Shown piece by piece: positions 18,026 to 26,606 of a DNA stretch of 64,000 nucleotides. Position 1 is the stretch's first letter; every line of letters begins with the position of its first letter. The DNA is from Streptomyces griseocarneus. Its GTDB lineage: Bacteria > Actinomycetota > Actinomycetes > Streptomycetales > Streptomycetaceae. Below the pieces are notes generated by a model that was not told where the DNA came from, searched no databases, and saw nothing but the letters and a program-made list of their open reading frames with translations. The position numbers were made by a program, and so were the translations under genes. The stretch is from contig PENC01000033.1 of the NCBI GenBank assembly GCA_003674045.1, positions 23,438 to 87,437 of the forward strand. The letters are read 5' to 3'.

Positions 18026-19648
18026 TTGTCCCGTACCCGCACCCGCCGTTCAACCGGCCGGCTCGCAGGCTCCGCGATAGCCTCCGCGGTCGCTCTGGCC
18101 GTACTGCCCGCCGGCCCGGCCTTCGCCGACGGCTCGGCCACCCCGCACCTGGACGCCGTCGAGCAGACGCTCCGTCAGGTCTCACCGGGGCTCGAGGGCG
18201 ATGTGTGGGAGCGCACCAGCGGTAACAAGCTGGACGCCTCCGCCGCGGACCCGACCGACTGGCTGCTCCAGACCCCCGGCTGCTGGGGCGACGACAAGTG
18301 CGCCGAGCGCCCCGGGACCAAGCGGCTGCTCGCCAAGATGACCGAGAACATCTCGCAGGCGACGCGCACGGTCGACATCTCCACGCTGGCCCCGTTCCCC
18401 AACGGCGCCTTCCAGGACGCGATCGTCGCCGGCCTCAAGTCCTCGGCGGAGGCGGGCAACAAGCTCAAGGTCCGCATCCTCGTCGGCGCCGCGCCGATCT
18501 ACCACATGAACGTCGTGCCGTCGAAGTACCGCGACGAGCTGAACAGCAAGCTCGGCAAGGCCGCGGGCAACATCACGCTGAACGTGGCGTCGATGACCAC
18601 GTCCAAGACGGCGTTCTCCTGGAACCACTCCAAGCTCCTGGTCGTCGACGGCCAGTCGGCCATCACCGGCGGCATCAACGGCTGGAAGGACGACTACGTC
18701 GACACCGCGCACCCGGTGTCCGACGTCGACCTCGCCCTCACCGGCCCCGCCGCCGGTTCCGCGGGCCGCTACCTCGATCAGCTCTGGTCCTGGACCTGCC
18801 AGAACAAGAGCAACATCGCGAGCGTCTGGTTCGCCTCGTCCAACGGTGCCGACTGCATGCCGACACTGCAGAAGGACGCCAACCCCAAGTCCGGCCCGGC
18901 CACCGGCAATGTGCCGGTGATCGCCGTCGGCGGCCTCGGCGTGGGCATCAAGGACAAGGACGCGTCCTCGGCCTTCCGTCCGGACCTGCCGAGCGCCTCC
19001 GACACCAAGTGCGTGGTCGGCCTGCCCGACAAGACCAACGCGGACCGCGACTACGACACGGTCAACCCCGAGGAGAGCGCCCTGCGGGCGCTGGTGGCCA
19101 GTGCCAAGAGCCACGTCGAGATCTCCCAGCAGGACCTCAACGCGACCTGCCCGCCCCTGCCGCGCTACGACGTCCGCCTCTACGACGCCGTCGCCGCGAA
19201 GCTGGCCTCGGGCGTCAAGGTCCGTATCGTCGTCAGCGACCCGGAGAACCGCGGCGCGGTCGGCAGCGGCGGCTACTCGCAGATCAAGTCGCTGAACGAG
19301 ATCAGTGACCTGATCCGCAATCGCCTCGCACTGATCACCGGCGGGCAGCCGGGCGCCAAGGCCGCGATGTGCAGCAACCTCCAGCTCGCGCCCGCCCGCA
19401 GCTCCGACAACCCCAAGTGGGCCGACGGCCACCCGTACCCGCAGCACCACAAGCTCGTCTCCGTGGACGACTCGGCCTTCTACATCGGCTCGAAGAACCT
19501 CTACCCCTCGTGGCTCCAGGACTTCGGCTACATCGTCGAGAGCCCGGAGGCGGCCAAGCAGCTGAACGCGAAGCTGCTCGCCCCGCAGTGGCAGTACTCG
19601 AAGGCGGGCGCCACGTTCGACTACGAGCGCGGCGTGTGCCAGGGCTGA
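18026..19648 (+). CDS. pld: Secreted phospholipase D
   Basis: A Streptomyces-type phospholipase D of ~540 residues that hydrolyses or transphosphatidylates phospholipids outside the cell. Signal peptide (RRSTGRLAGSAIASAVALAV, cleaved near AFA-DGS) and two HKD half-sites: NHSKLLVVDGQ at about residue 195 and QHHKLVSVDDS at about 480, each followed by a Gly/Ser-Lys-Asn type segment (ITGGIN, YIGSKN). Start: the TTG at 18026 has AAGGA 7 nt upstream; an ATG at 17987 is possible but lacks a good site. A strong intrinsic terminator follows. Confidence 0.94.
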   Translation: MSRTRTRRSTGRLAGSAIASAVALAVLPAGPAFADGSATPHLDAVEQTLRQVSPGLEGDVWERTSGNKLDASAADPTDWLLQTPGCWGDDKCAERPGTKRLLAKMTENISQATRTVDISTLAPFPNGAFQDAIVAGLKSSAEAGNKLKVRILVGAAPIYHMNVVPSKYRDELNSKLGKAAGNITLNVASMTTSKTAFSWNHSKLLVVDGQSAITGGINGWKDDYVDTAHPVSDVDLALTGPAAGSAGRYLDQLWSWTCQNKSNIASVWFASSNGADCMPTLQKDANPKSGPATGNVPVIAVGGLGVGIKDKDASSAFRPDLPSASDTKCVVGLPDKTNADRDYDTVNPEESALRALVASAKSHVEISQQDLNATCPPLPRYDVRLYDAVAAKLASGVKVRIVVSDPENRGAVGSGGYSQIKSLNEISDLIRNRLALITGGQPGAKAAMCSNLQLAPARSSDNPKWADGHPYPQHHKLVSVDDSAFYIGSKNLYPSWLQDFGYIVESPEAAKQLNAKLLAPQWQYSKAGATFDYERGVCQG

Positions 19649-19669
19649 CCGGGCCCGCATGAGTGAGGG

Positions 19670-19715
19670 GGCTCCCGCCCCGCGCCTGTGGTGGGCGCGG
19701 GGCGGGAGCCTTTTT
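19670..19715 (+). terminator. Intrinsic terminator of the phospholipase D gene
   Basis: A perfect 17-bp stem (19670-19686 with 19694-19710), a 7-nt loop and a TTTTT run at 19711-19715. Confidence 0.93.
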
Positions 19716-19843
19716 GCGCGCCGCGGAAATGACCTGGCCGACACGTTCCGCCACCTCGTCGAGGACGGGTCGACCCACGACCTCTTCGTCCCGTCCGAAA
19801 GCTCGTGAGCCGGTCTACCGGTGGACGGGACTTGGCGCGCGGC

Positions 19844-20122
19844 TCAGCCCATTTCCGCGCGGGCGGCCTTGAGGTCGTCCACCAGGAACACATCCTGAGA
19901 CCACTGTCCGGGCCATGCGGCAAGCACCAGATCCTTTGCCCCGGCCTGTGCCAGCATGGTCCGCTTTTCGGTTGTGCGGGTGGCCTGGGTGACTATGCCT
20001 TTCGCATCGATCCGGACCAGGGTTACGGTTTGTCCACGCCAGGGAAACCCACCCTCGACTGAGCTCGTGCGGCGGAGGGACGAAGCGTTAAAGTCTGCAA
20101 ATCTGGGCATGAGTTGCACCAT
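19844..20122 (-). CDS. Conserved-looking small protein of unknown function
   Basis: A 92-residue soluble protein, MVQLMPRFADFNASSLRRTS ... VDDLKAARAEMG, with a beta-rich middle (QTVTLVRIDAKGIVTQATRT) and a TTEKRTMLAQAG segment. No signal peptide, Cys pair or recognised domain. Codon usage is Streptomyces-like but less GC-biased than its neighbours. Annotated because it has a sound start, good third-position bias and no better frame competes; function unknown. Confidence 0.6.
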   Translation of the reverse strand: MVQLMPRFADFNASSLRRTSSVEGGFPWRGQTVTLVRIDAKGIVTQATRTTEKRTMLAQAGAKDLVLAAWPGQWSQDVFLVDDLKAARAEMG

Positions 20123-20290
20123 AACGGCATCCCCGGCCTTCGGGGCGCGCGATGGCTGGATATCTCTCCCGAAGGGTTCCTCGAAGGCCGATTTTGGCTG
20201 ATCCTACCCGCGCTGCCGGGTTCGTCTTTGGCGCCGTGGCGGCCCGGTGGTGATAAAGGCGCAGCAGGACACCCCCGCGAGAGGCATGAA

Positions 20291-20337
20291 TCACCACCTG
20301 TCAGCGGCCTGTTGTCTCGTCCGTTGACAGGTGGTGA
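20291..20337 (-). terminator. Long-loop inverted repeat, possible terminator
   Basis: Perfect 13-bp arms TCACCACCTGTCA (20291-20303) and TGACAGGTGGTGA (20325-20337) with a 21-nt spacer. It lies 41 bp beyond the stop of the minus-strand hydrolase gene, so it may terminate that transcript. The rest of 20123-20378 shows no gene. Confidence 0.55.
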
Positions 20338-20378
20338 AGGGATTCGGCTACGCGCTCGGCCGACGGGTTTTTCCGTTG

Positions 20379-21041
20379 TCACCAGGGATACCAGGCGCCG
20401 TTCCACCACTGCTCGTGCGCGCTGTCGTTGTGGTGGTCCATGTTGAAGTCCACGTCGTAGTTTTTGTTGTGGTTGTCCGGGTAGGTCAGGGGACCGGCGG
20501 ACTCGTCGCAGATGTAGTCCCGGTCGCAGATCGACTTGACCGGCACGTTGCCGAAGTTCCTGTCGGTGCCTGCGAGCGGAGCGCCGACGAAAGCGCCGAA
20601 CGGCTGGGTGGAGCCGTTGCCACCGGGAGGGCCCTGGCGCTTGGGATCCGCGACGAGAACGGCGTTGACGTTGTCGAACGACCGCCAGTTCTCGGAGACC
20701 CAGACGTGCACCACCGCGGCGCCCAGGGAGTACCCGCCCATCTTGACGTGCTGGCCCGGGCACGCACCGCGCTGTTCGCGGACCAGCCGGTTGAGCTCGT
20801 TGACGCCTGCCCGGACGGCCGCGCCGTTGGGAATGTCGTCGGGGTACCCGACGTGCTGCTGGATGTTGCCGACGAAGCGGTCGTTCCACCAGCGGCTCCA
20901 CGTGCCGCCGACGACGATCGTGTAGGTGTCGTCGCACGGAGCTGTCGTCGCTCTCGTCGGTGCTGCGGACGCCTGTCCCAGCGAGAGCCCGGACGCCATC
21001 AGAAGAGCGGCCGATATGGCCGCGATCCGTCTCGTTCGCAT
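20379..21041 (-). CDS. Secreted cutinase/PE-PPE-like alpha/beta hydrolase
   Basis: A 220-residue exported serine hydrolase. Signal peptide at residues 1-~27 (MRTRRIAAISAALLMASGLS), then a short hydrolase fold with nucleophile motif MGGYSLGAAV (GxSxG type), Asp in the CDRDYICDE region and a His late in NMDHHNDSAHEQW. The N-terminal motif TYTIVVGGTWSRWWNDRF and the spacing resemble mycobacterial PE-PPE-domain/cutinase-like esterases. The ATG at 21041 has GGGGAGAA upstream. It probably cleaves esters in the envelope or medium; substrate unknown. Confidence 0.83.
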   Translation of the reverse strand: MRTRRIAAISAALLMASGLSLGQASAAPTRATTAPCDDTYTIVVGGTWSRWWNDRFVGNIQQHVGYPDDIPNGAAVRAGVNELNRLVREQRGACPGQHVKMGGYSLGAAVVHVWVSENWRSFDNVNAVLVADPKRQGPPGGNGSTQPFGAFVGAPLAGTDRNFGNVPVKSICDRDYICDESAGPLTYPDNHNKNYDVDFNMDHHNDSAHEQWWNGAWYPW

Positions 21042-21491
21042 TCGATTCTCCCCACGGAGTTGGTCTACGCGTCTGCTTTCCGGTGTGGTGCTCGGTCGGT
21101 CGGAGTCACGGGAGGACAGTGGCAGCAACCGATGAAGTTCCGATGAAGCGCCGACGCACGCAGGTGCGGTGCTCGCTCGGCATGATCTCCGGATCAGGAA
21201 GTGGAACGAGCTCGACGAGTCTGCCGAGGCCCACGCGCAGATGGCCGCAGCCGACGCGTCCCACTACACCCGACATGGGTCGGCCGGGCCATCCGGTACG
21301 TTCCGGAGGGGAAAACGTGCCAGATGACAACTCGCCGCACGCAACGCCGACATGGCTGTTTTTCGTTTGGCGTCCGCGTGGGTCGTCACCCGGGTGCTCC
21401 CACCGCGTCGGCGTCCACCGCGGCTGGTCGCGGCACCTGCTTCCCCACTCCGCAGCCGAGATGCGCCTGCCCGTCCACCGCGGGGAGGCGC
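21042..21491. other. 450-bp gap with no supported gene
   Basis: No frame here has both a plausible start and good codon bias. A plus-strand stretch near 21180-21260 (…KWNELDESAEAHAQMAAADASH…) reads like protein-coding sequence without a start and may be a gene fragment. The left part should contain the promoter of the hydrolase gene at 20379-21041. Confidence 0.4.
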
Positions 21492-22127
21492 TCAGAGGAT
21501 CCCCAGGTCGTAGAAGAGCTGATAGCGGCGCGGGTCGTCCGGCAGGAACCAGTGGAAGCCCTCCAGGCAGAAGACCGCGACCAGGTTCACCGCGATGACG
21601 AGCGCGACGAAGGCGAGTACGAGCATGGCGGCCGTGCGGTGCGGGGACGCCGGGACGGTGGGGCCCGCGGTGAGGTGGGCGAAGGCCATGACGATGCCGA
21701 TGGCCAGCACCGAGGCCATGAACAGCACCCATGCCCACACGTACAGGTGCAGTCCCAGCACGGGCGATCCGTACCCCTTGTCGCCCGGCAGGATGTGGAG
21801 CATCGTCTGCCGCCAGGACGCGAATCCCCCTGCCACACAGGCGACCAGGGCCATGCCCCAGCCCGTCATGTAGTCGCGTCCGGTGATCGTGCCGCGCATG
21901 CCCTGACGCACGACGTAACCGGCTCCGATCGCGGCGAGCAGCATGAACATCCGCTGCACCATGCACAGCGGGCACGGATAGTCCCAGGCCCCGAACTGCA
22001 CGGACAGCCCGCCGCAGACGACGGCGGTCCAGCCGACGGCGAAGAAGCAGGCGAACCAGAACTGCGCCTGCGCCGGCAGGCCGGCGGGGCGGGGTTCGGC
22101 GGGGGATACGGTCTGTGCGGTCGTCAT
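21492..22127 (-). CDS. DsbB-like disulfide bond formation membrane protein
   Basis: A 211-residue, four- or five-segment membrane protein of the DsbB/VKOR-like family. The redox Cys pair lies in YPCPLCMVQRMFM (CxxC) after the first helix, and a longer extracytoplasmic loop follows with FASWRQTML. It would re-oxidise a thioredoxin-like partner and pass electrons to quinone. It is translationally coupled to the DUF5993 gene upstream (TGATG overlap at 22125-22129), so the two form an operon. The ATG at 22127 was taken over the longer open frame for this reason. Confidence 0.87.
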   Translation of the reverse strand: MTTAQTVSPAEPRPAGLPAQAQFWFACFFAVGWTAVVCGGLSVQFGAWDYPCPLCMVQRMFMLLAAIGAGYVVRQGMRGTITGRDYMTGWGMALVACVAGGFASWRQTMLHILPGDKGYGSPVLGLHLYVWAWVLFMASVLAIGIVMAFAHLTAGPTVPASPHRTAAMLVLAFVALVIAVNLVAVFCLEGFHWFLPDDPRRYQLFYDLGIL

Positions 22128-22303
22128 CAGTAGCTCAGCCCCAGCTTCAGGCTGCTGGTGACGTGGTGGGCCAGCAGGAAAAGGGTCACGATCAGCAGCA
22201 CCCACCACGAGCCGAGCACGATCATCCGCCCCTTGCGCCCCGAGTCCTGTCTGAGCAGGGCGATCACCAGAGCCAGCAAGCCGGCGAAAATGAGTGTGTC
22301 CAC
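22127..22303 (-). CDS. DUF5993 family small membrane protein
   Basis: A 58-residue protein with two hydrophobic helices (MDTLIFAGLLALVIALL and GSWWVLLIVTLFLLAHHV) split by a basic loop DSGRKGR. Small DUF5993 proteins are found next to DsbB-like genes, and here the stop overlaps the dsbB-like ATG. The GTG start at 22303 falls inside the 96-bp repeated leader element (22292-22387) and lacks a clear Shine-Dalgarno, so initiation may be controlled by that element. Confidence 0.78.
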   Translation of the reverse strand: MDTLIFAGLLALVIALLRQDSGRKGRMIVLGSWWVLLIVTLFLLAHHVTSSLKLGLSY

Positions 22304-22387
22304 AGCGGCGGACCGTACTGACGGCGCCCGGCTCCCGGCGGGAGCACCACGAGGACACTCCCGGCGCTCCGCCCGATCAGCGTAAGC
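22292..22387 (-). promoter_or_regulatory. 96-bp repeated leader element, copy A
   Basis: Read on the minus strand this element ends over the first codons of the DUF5993 gene. It aligns without gaps to copy B (26370-26465) at 80 of 96 positions. The 5' 13 nt (GCTTACGCTGATC) and 3' ~25 nt are almost invariant. GTGTCC near the middle can pair with GGACAC immediately after the GTG start, which would hide the start codon. A GCTCCC-GCC-GGGAGC hairpin lies between. No known riboswitch class was recognised. Confidence 0.6.
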
Positions 22388-22546
22388 GCTCGCAGCACCC
22401 GGCGGTGCTTCCCACAACCGGCGGCCCGCACTCGTTCGGCCGGAAGCCGGTCAGAGCTTCTACGGCCAGGCTGGCGCAGAAGCATCTGTAGGCGCGGCCC
22501 TCGCGGGGCTACGGTCTGCTCGATGTCACCGTCCCAGGGAGTGGAT

Positions 22547-22939
22547 ATGCGTATCCGTACTGCCATCGCTGCCTCCGTCCTCGCGCTGACGGCCGTTCTG
22601 GGCGCAGGCGGGGTCGGCTCGCCGGCGTCGGCCTCGGCGGTCACACCGGCCAAGGGCACCAAGGTCACCGACGACTGCGGGGTCCGTTCGGACGGCAGGC
22701 TGTACTGCGGCAACAGGGCCGGGGCCAGGGGGTACGCGGACCGCTCCTACCGTTCGGCGACGCGTGGAACGCTCGTCGGGACGTTCAACTGGTTCCAGTG
22801 CTGGGGGCATGGCGACCCGCACCCCGGCGGGAACGACATCTGGTACTGGACGCTGCTCGACAACGGCGCGTGGGGCAACGTGCCCGCCGTCGATGTGAAC
22901 ACCGGCCAGGACCCGGCTCCCGGACTGGGGGCGTGCTGA
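22547..22939 (+). CDS. Small secreted protein
   Basis: A 130-residue exported protein: signal peptide (MRIRTAIAASVLALTAVLGA, cleavage near ASA) and an ~95-residue mature part with four Cys (DDCGVRSD, YCGNR, FQCWGHG, GLGAC terminus), which suggests two disulfides. WFQCWGHGDPHPGGNDIWYW resembles secreted SH3-like actinobacterial proteins. GGGAG precedes the ATG at 22547. It is next to the DsbB-like operon, but a functional link is only speculative. Confidence 0.78.
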   Translation: MRIRTAIAASVLALTAVLGAGGVGSPASASAVTPAKGTKVTDDCGVRSDGRLYCGNRAGARGYADRSYRSATRGTLVGTFNWFQCWGHGDPHPGGNDIWYWTLLDNGAWGNVPAVDVNTGQDPAPGLGAC

Positions 22940-23074
22940 CAGATCCCCGGATGATCTGCTTGCCGATGTAAACGGTCATCATCGGTCGATTTCACTCAAG
23001 CCGCACGGTCGGTATCTCACAGTGCGTAACCTCCAAGCCTCAACTGTTCGGGCGCTGCCCCGGGAGGTTCGTAC

Positions 23075-25267
23075 ATGACCGGCCAACCCCCGCGCATCGA
23101 CCGGATGGAAGTGCGCAATTCCATCAGCGGCGGCACCCAGGGCCAGGTGTTCCAGATCGGCACCGTCTGGAACGCCCGGCCGCCCGTACCGGCCCCGCTG
23201 CCGACCGACTCCCGCCTCGGTACGGTCCTGAAAGCCGCCGCGGTGATCGGCAGCGTCGCCGCCCTGGCCTGGTTCGCCCTGTGGTGGTCCGGTCTCTGGC
23301 GGGCCGGCCCCGGCTGGCTGGGCCTGGCGGTGCCTGCGGTGGCGCCCCTGCTGTGGCTGTACCGCCCGGAGGGGGCGCTGCGGCGGGCGGACACACGGCA
23401 GTTGGCGGCGAGCCTGGCCGCGAGGGTGCTGGACCGGGAGAGCGAACAGCACTACCGCCTGGTCGGCGTCGACCTCGTCCGGATCAATCTGGGGTACTCG
23501 CTGCGCGACCAGCACGGGCGGCAGGCCGACGGCGCCCGGCCGCACGGCAGCATGCTCGGCGGAGGAACGGGCGTCGGCATGGACGGCGGCACGGATGCCG
23601 GAACGGGCGCCGTCACCGTGCCGGACGTCCTCGGCTACTACCGCAAGCTGCGCCCCCGGCGGCTGGTGATCACCGGGGCGCCCGGCGCCGGGAAGAGCAC
23701 CCTCGCCATGGAGCTCATGCTCCGCCTCCTCCAGGAGCGCGAGGCCGATGACCTGGTGCCGGTGCGCGTCCCCCTGGTGACCTGGGACCCACGCAGCGAT
23801 CTGCGCGAGGTGCTGGTGGACCGCATCGTCCGCACATACGGCTGGCCCCGCGGCCCCGCCCGGCGGCTGGTGGACGACGGTCGGATCCTCCCCGTCCTGG
23901 ACGGGCTGGACGAGATGGACCCTCCGCTGCCCAGCGAGCGGATCGACCCGGCCGCGCCCCGCGCCCGGGCGGCCCTGGAAGCGCTCAACGGCTGGCGCGC
24001 CGGACTGGCACCCGGCCCTGTCATCCTCACCAGCCGCGCCGCGCTCTACCGGGCGGTCGGCAAGAACCACGACGGCCGGCTCGGCATCCGGCTCCTCGAC
24101 GCGGCCCAGGTGTCCATCGACCCGCTCCGGCCGTCCGACGCCCACTCCTACCTCACCCGCCAGGCCGCCGCTCCGGAGCGCTGGGCGCCGCTCCTCACCC
24201 AGCTGGCCGAGCACGCCGAATCCGGTCCCGCCCGTCTGTTCACCACCCCTTGGCGGCTGTGCCTGATCAGCGTCGTCTACGCGAACGGCGGCGACCCGGC
24301 GGAGCTCCGGGAATTCACCACGGCCGAGCAGCTGGACCATCACCTGCTCTCCCGCTACATCCCGGCGACCGTGCGCCTGCACGGACGCCGCCGCTACCGG
24401 AACCCCCGACGGGTCCACGCCTGGCTGCACCACCTGGCCCGGCATGTCGAGAAGGGCGAAGGCCGCACCAGCGGCCTGGTCAACCTGCACGAACTGTGGC
24501 ACCTGGGCAACCACATCCTGATCCGCGTCGCCCTGTCCCTGCTGTACATCGGGACGGCCCGGCTGTTCTCCCTCCTCATCAGGGACTTGATCCCCGTCGC
24601 CCCCGTAGTGGCGACCCTGGTCCTGCTGCCCATTGGCGCGGTGTCGGTCTTCACCATGGACAGCGAGCCACGGCAGATCAGATCCCTGCGCAGCATGCGC
24701 GCGTCCCCGGTGTGGCACGCGATGCTGGCCACCATGCTGGCCCCCGTCGTGCTCACCCCCCTGGCGGTGCACCTCTTCGGTCCCGTCTCCGGTGTCGGCA
24801 TCGTCGGCTGCTACATGGTGGCGACGTGGCTGTTCGCGGCGACTCTCCCCGGTCATCCGGCGTCCGCACTTCCTCGCCACCCCGCGGACGTGCTCCGCGC
24901 CGACCTGGCCCGGGGGCTGTGCTGGGCGGCCCTGACCGCCGCCACGGTCCTGATCATCGCCTACCACTACCACGCCGTGATCCGCTGTCTTCCCCTCGCC
25001 CTGATCACCGCCGTCTATTACATGCTCGTGGTCGGCGGGAAGGCGTACCTCCGCCACCTGATGTTCGTGCTCATCGCCCGCCGCACGGTCCCGCTGGGGA
25101 TCGGAGCCTTCCTCAACTGGGCCGTCATCGCGGGTCTGTTGCGGCGCTGCGGGTCCTCCTACGAGTTCCGGCACCGGGAGCTGCAGTCATGGCTCGCGGC
25201 GCGGCCCGCACCCGTACCCGCGCCGGAGCGGCGCGGCTCCGCGAACCGGCCGGAGCCGACGGCATAG
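23075..25267 (+). CDS. Membrane-anchored NACHT-type NTPase with amyloid-like N-terminal motif
   Basis: A 730-residue STAND NTPase. Residues ~13-32 (VRNSISGGTQGQVFQIGTV) match the N-x-hydrophobic-x-G-x-x-x-G-x-V-x-Q-x-G pattern of bacterial RHIM/PP-like amyloid signalling motifs. Two membrane segments follow (about 50-95), then a Gly-rich linker, the NACHT domain with Walker A GAPGAGKST (about 201-209) and Walker B ILPVLDGLDEMD (about 270-281), and a C-terminal region with several further membrane helices (about 485-690). Such proteins are proposed to be cell-surface-near sensors in immunity or programmed death. No effector carrying the same motif is seen nearby. The ATG at 23075 follows GGGAGG. 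Confidence 0.85.
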   Translation: MTGQPPRIDRMEVRNSISGGTQGQVFQIGTVWNARPPVPAPLPTDSRLGTVLKAAAVIGSVAALAWFALWWSGLWRAGPGWLGLAVPAVAPLLWLYRPEGALRRADTRQLAASLAARVLDRESEQHYRLVGVDLVRINLGYSLRDQHGRQADGARPHGSMLGGGTGVGMDGGTDAGTGAVTVPDVLGYYRKLRPRRLVITGAPGAGKSTLAMELMLRLLQEREADDLVPVRVPLVTWDPRSDLREVLVDRIVRTYGWPRGPARRLVDDGRILPVLDGLDEMDPPLPSERIDPAAPRARAALEALNGWRAGLAPGPVILTSRAALYRAVGKNHDGRLGIRLLDAAQVSIDPLRPSDAHSYLTRQAAAPERWAPLLTQLAEHAESGPARLFTTPWRLCLISVVYANGGDPAELREFTTAEQLDHHLLSRYIPATVRLHGRRRYRNPRRVHAWLHHLARHVEKGEGRTSGLVNLHELWHLGNHILIRVALSLLYIGTARLFSLLIRDLIPVAPVVATLVLLPIGAVSVFTMDSEPRQIRSLRSMRASPVWHAMLATMLAPVVLTPLAVHLFGPVSGVGIVGCYMVATWLFAATLPGHPASALPRHPADVLRADLARGLCWAALTAATVLIIAYHYHAVIRCLPLALITAVYYMLVVGGKAYLRHLMFVLIARRTVPLGIGAFLNWAVIAGLLRRCGSSYEFRHRELQSWLAARPAPVPAPERRGSANRPEPTA

Positions 25268-25285
25268 CTGCGGTGGCCGCCTCGC

Positions 25286-26332
25286 TCAGTCGCTCTCCCC
25301 GAGCTCGGTGAGGATCTGCTGGACCGGCCGGCGCAGGGCGACCTCCACGGGGTGCTTGGCCGTGCGGATGTACGCGGTCAGGTCCTCACGCGCGGCGGCC
25401 ACGGTGGCGGGGGCGTCGGCGTGACCGTCGAGGGTGTGCTCGACGGCCTTGGCCGTGGCGGCCGCGAGGCCGGGGAGCGCGCCGCGGGCTCGGACGAGGT
25501 CCGGGCCGAGGTCGGGGCGGGCGGCGAAGGCGGCGGTCTCCTTGGCCAGGGTCTGTACGGGGAGGGCGAGTTCGGCGGCGAGGGCGATGCGGCGCATGAG
25601 GTGCCGTACATCGGCGCGGTGGCCGAGGTGCAGGGGGTTGAAGCGCATGGCCCGCTCCGCCGCCCGGGCCTGCGTGAGGTTGGCACCGACCGCCTGGGCG
25701 TCCTCGCGTACGCGCTCCAGGTTGCCCGCGGCCACGTCGGGGTCCGTCCCGATCGCGGCCGTGGTGGAGGTCAGCGAACGGACCAGCCGCTCGCTGCTGT
25801 CCCGGGCCAGGGCGGCCAGCACCCGCGGGGGATTGGGAGGCCAGAGCAGCGGAGCCAGCAGAAGGGTCACCGCGAGGCCCGTCGCGGTTTCCCACAACCG
25901 GCGCCAGGCGTAGGCGTCGGGCGAGGCACTGGTGGTGAAGACGAGCAGAGTGGAGATCGCCACCTGGCTGTTGAGCGTTCCGCCCACGCGCAGGGCCATG
26001 CCCAGGAGCATGCCCGCCCCCACCGCGACCGCGAGGGCCGCCGTCGAGGGGTGCAGGACATGGAGCACCGTGATGCCCAGCACCTCGCCCGCGACCACGC
26101 CCACCAGGCGTTGCGTCGACAGCGTGACCGCCGACATCGGGTCGCTGCGCAGGGCGATCAGCGGGACGAGCGTGGCGTAGACCGGCAGCGGATCGGAGCC
26201 GAGCCACCGGGCGGCCTGCCACGCGGCGACGGCGGTGACCACGACCCGGGCCGCCCCGGGGAAGTCCGCCCGGACGACCTTCAGGGCGCGCCGCCACGCT
26301 CCAAGGTGCGCGCCTGCCTGCTCACTCGACAC
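25286..26332 (-). CDS. FUSC/aromatic-acid-exporter-like membrane protein
   Basis: A 348-residue protein with about six hydrophobic helices in the N-terminal half (for example VVVTAVAAWQAARWLG, AALAVAVGAGMLLGMALRVG, ATGLAVTLLLAPLLW) and a helical cytoplasmic C-terminal half, the layout of the FUSC family (aromatic acid or drug export). The GTG at 26332 has GGAGGT 7 nt upstream. An in-frame-different 19-codon leader ORF (26322-26381) overlaps this start, and the 96-bp element copy B precedes it, so expression is probably controlled by the leader. Confidence 0.83.
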   Translation of the reverse strand: MSSEQAGAHLGAWRRALKVVRADFPGAARVVVTAVAAWQAARWLGSDPLPVYATLVPLIALRSDPMSAVTLSTQRLVGVVAGEVLGITVLHVLHPSTAALAVAVGAGMLLGMALRVGGTLNSQVAISTLLVFTTSASPDAYAWRRLWETATGLAVTLLLAPLLWPPNPPRVLAALARDSSERLVRSLTSTTAAIGTDPDVAAGNLERVREDAQAVGANLTQARAAERAMRFNPLHLGHRADVRHLMRRIALAAELALPVQTLAKETAAFAARPDLGPDLVRARGALPGLAAATAKAVEHTLDGHADAPATVAAAREDLTAYIRTAKHPVEVALRRPVQQILTELGESD

Positions 26333-26381
26333 CGGTGGCACCTCCGGCGGTCTCCGCCCCGGCGGAAGCGAGTGTGTCCAC
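26322..26381 (-). other. 19-codon leader ORF overlapping the FUSC gene start
   Basis: GTG at 26381 encodes MDTLASAGAETAGGATGVE and stops at 26322, past the FUSC start at 26332. Its GTG sits at exactly the place within the 96-bp element where the DUF5993 gene starts in copy A. It may be a coupling or attenuation peptide; whether it is translated is unknown. Confidence 0.4.
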
Positions 26382-26465
26382 AGCGGCGGACCGTACCGAC
26401 GGCCGCACGTGCCCGGCGGCAACGCCCCGGAGACACTCCTGGCACTCCGCTCGATCAGCGTAAGC
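26370..26465 (-). promoter_or_regulatory. 96-bp repeated leader element, copy B
   Basis: Same length as copy A (22292-22387) and gapless alignment with 16 mismatches, clustered in the centre. The 3' block, TACGGTCCGCCGCTGTGGAC followed by ACACTC, is identical including wobble positions. It lies upstream of the FUSC-type gene, with which copy A's downstream gene has no similarity, so the conservation is of the nucleotide element and not of a protein. Confidence 0.6.
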
Positions 26466-26606
26466 ACCGCAGGCCGGCATTCCCGCGGATGACCGGATCG
26501 AGGTTGCCAGTGGGCGTACTTCACATCTTCAGATGAACACTGTCGGACGGAGGTATCCCGTCGCGAGCCCTGGGCATAGTGATGCTTGTTGACGGAAGGA
26601 GCCGTT

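Noticed and set aside
21201..22133. A 310-codon plus-strand frame
   Set aside because: Its second half is antisense to the DsbB-like gene and the first half lacks codon bias and a ribosome binding site.
22292..22387. Assignment of the repeated leader to a known riboswitch (cobalamin, ydaO, fluoride, guanidine, ZTP)
   Set aside because: None of the conserved core motifs of those classes could be found by eye, so it is reported only as an unclassified element.
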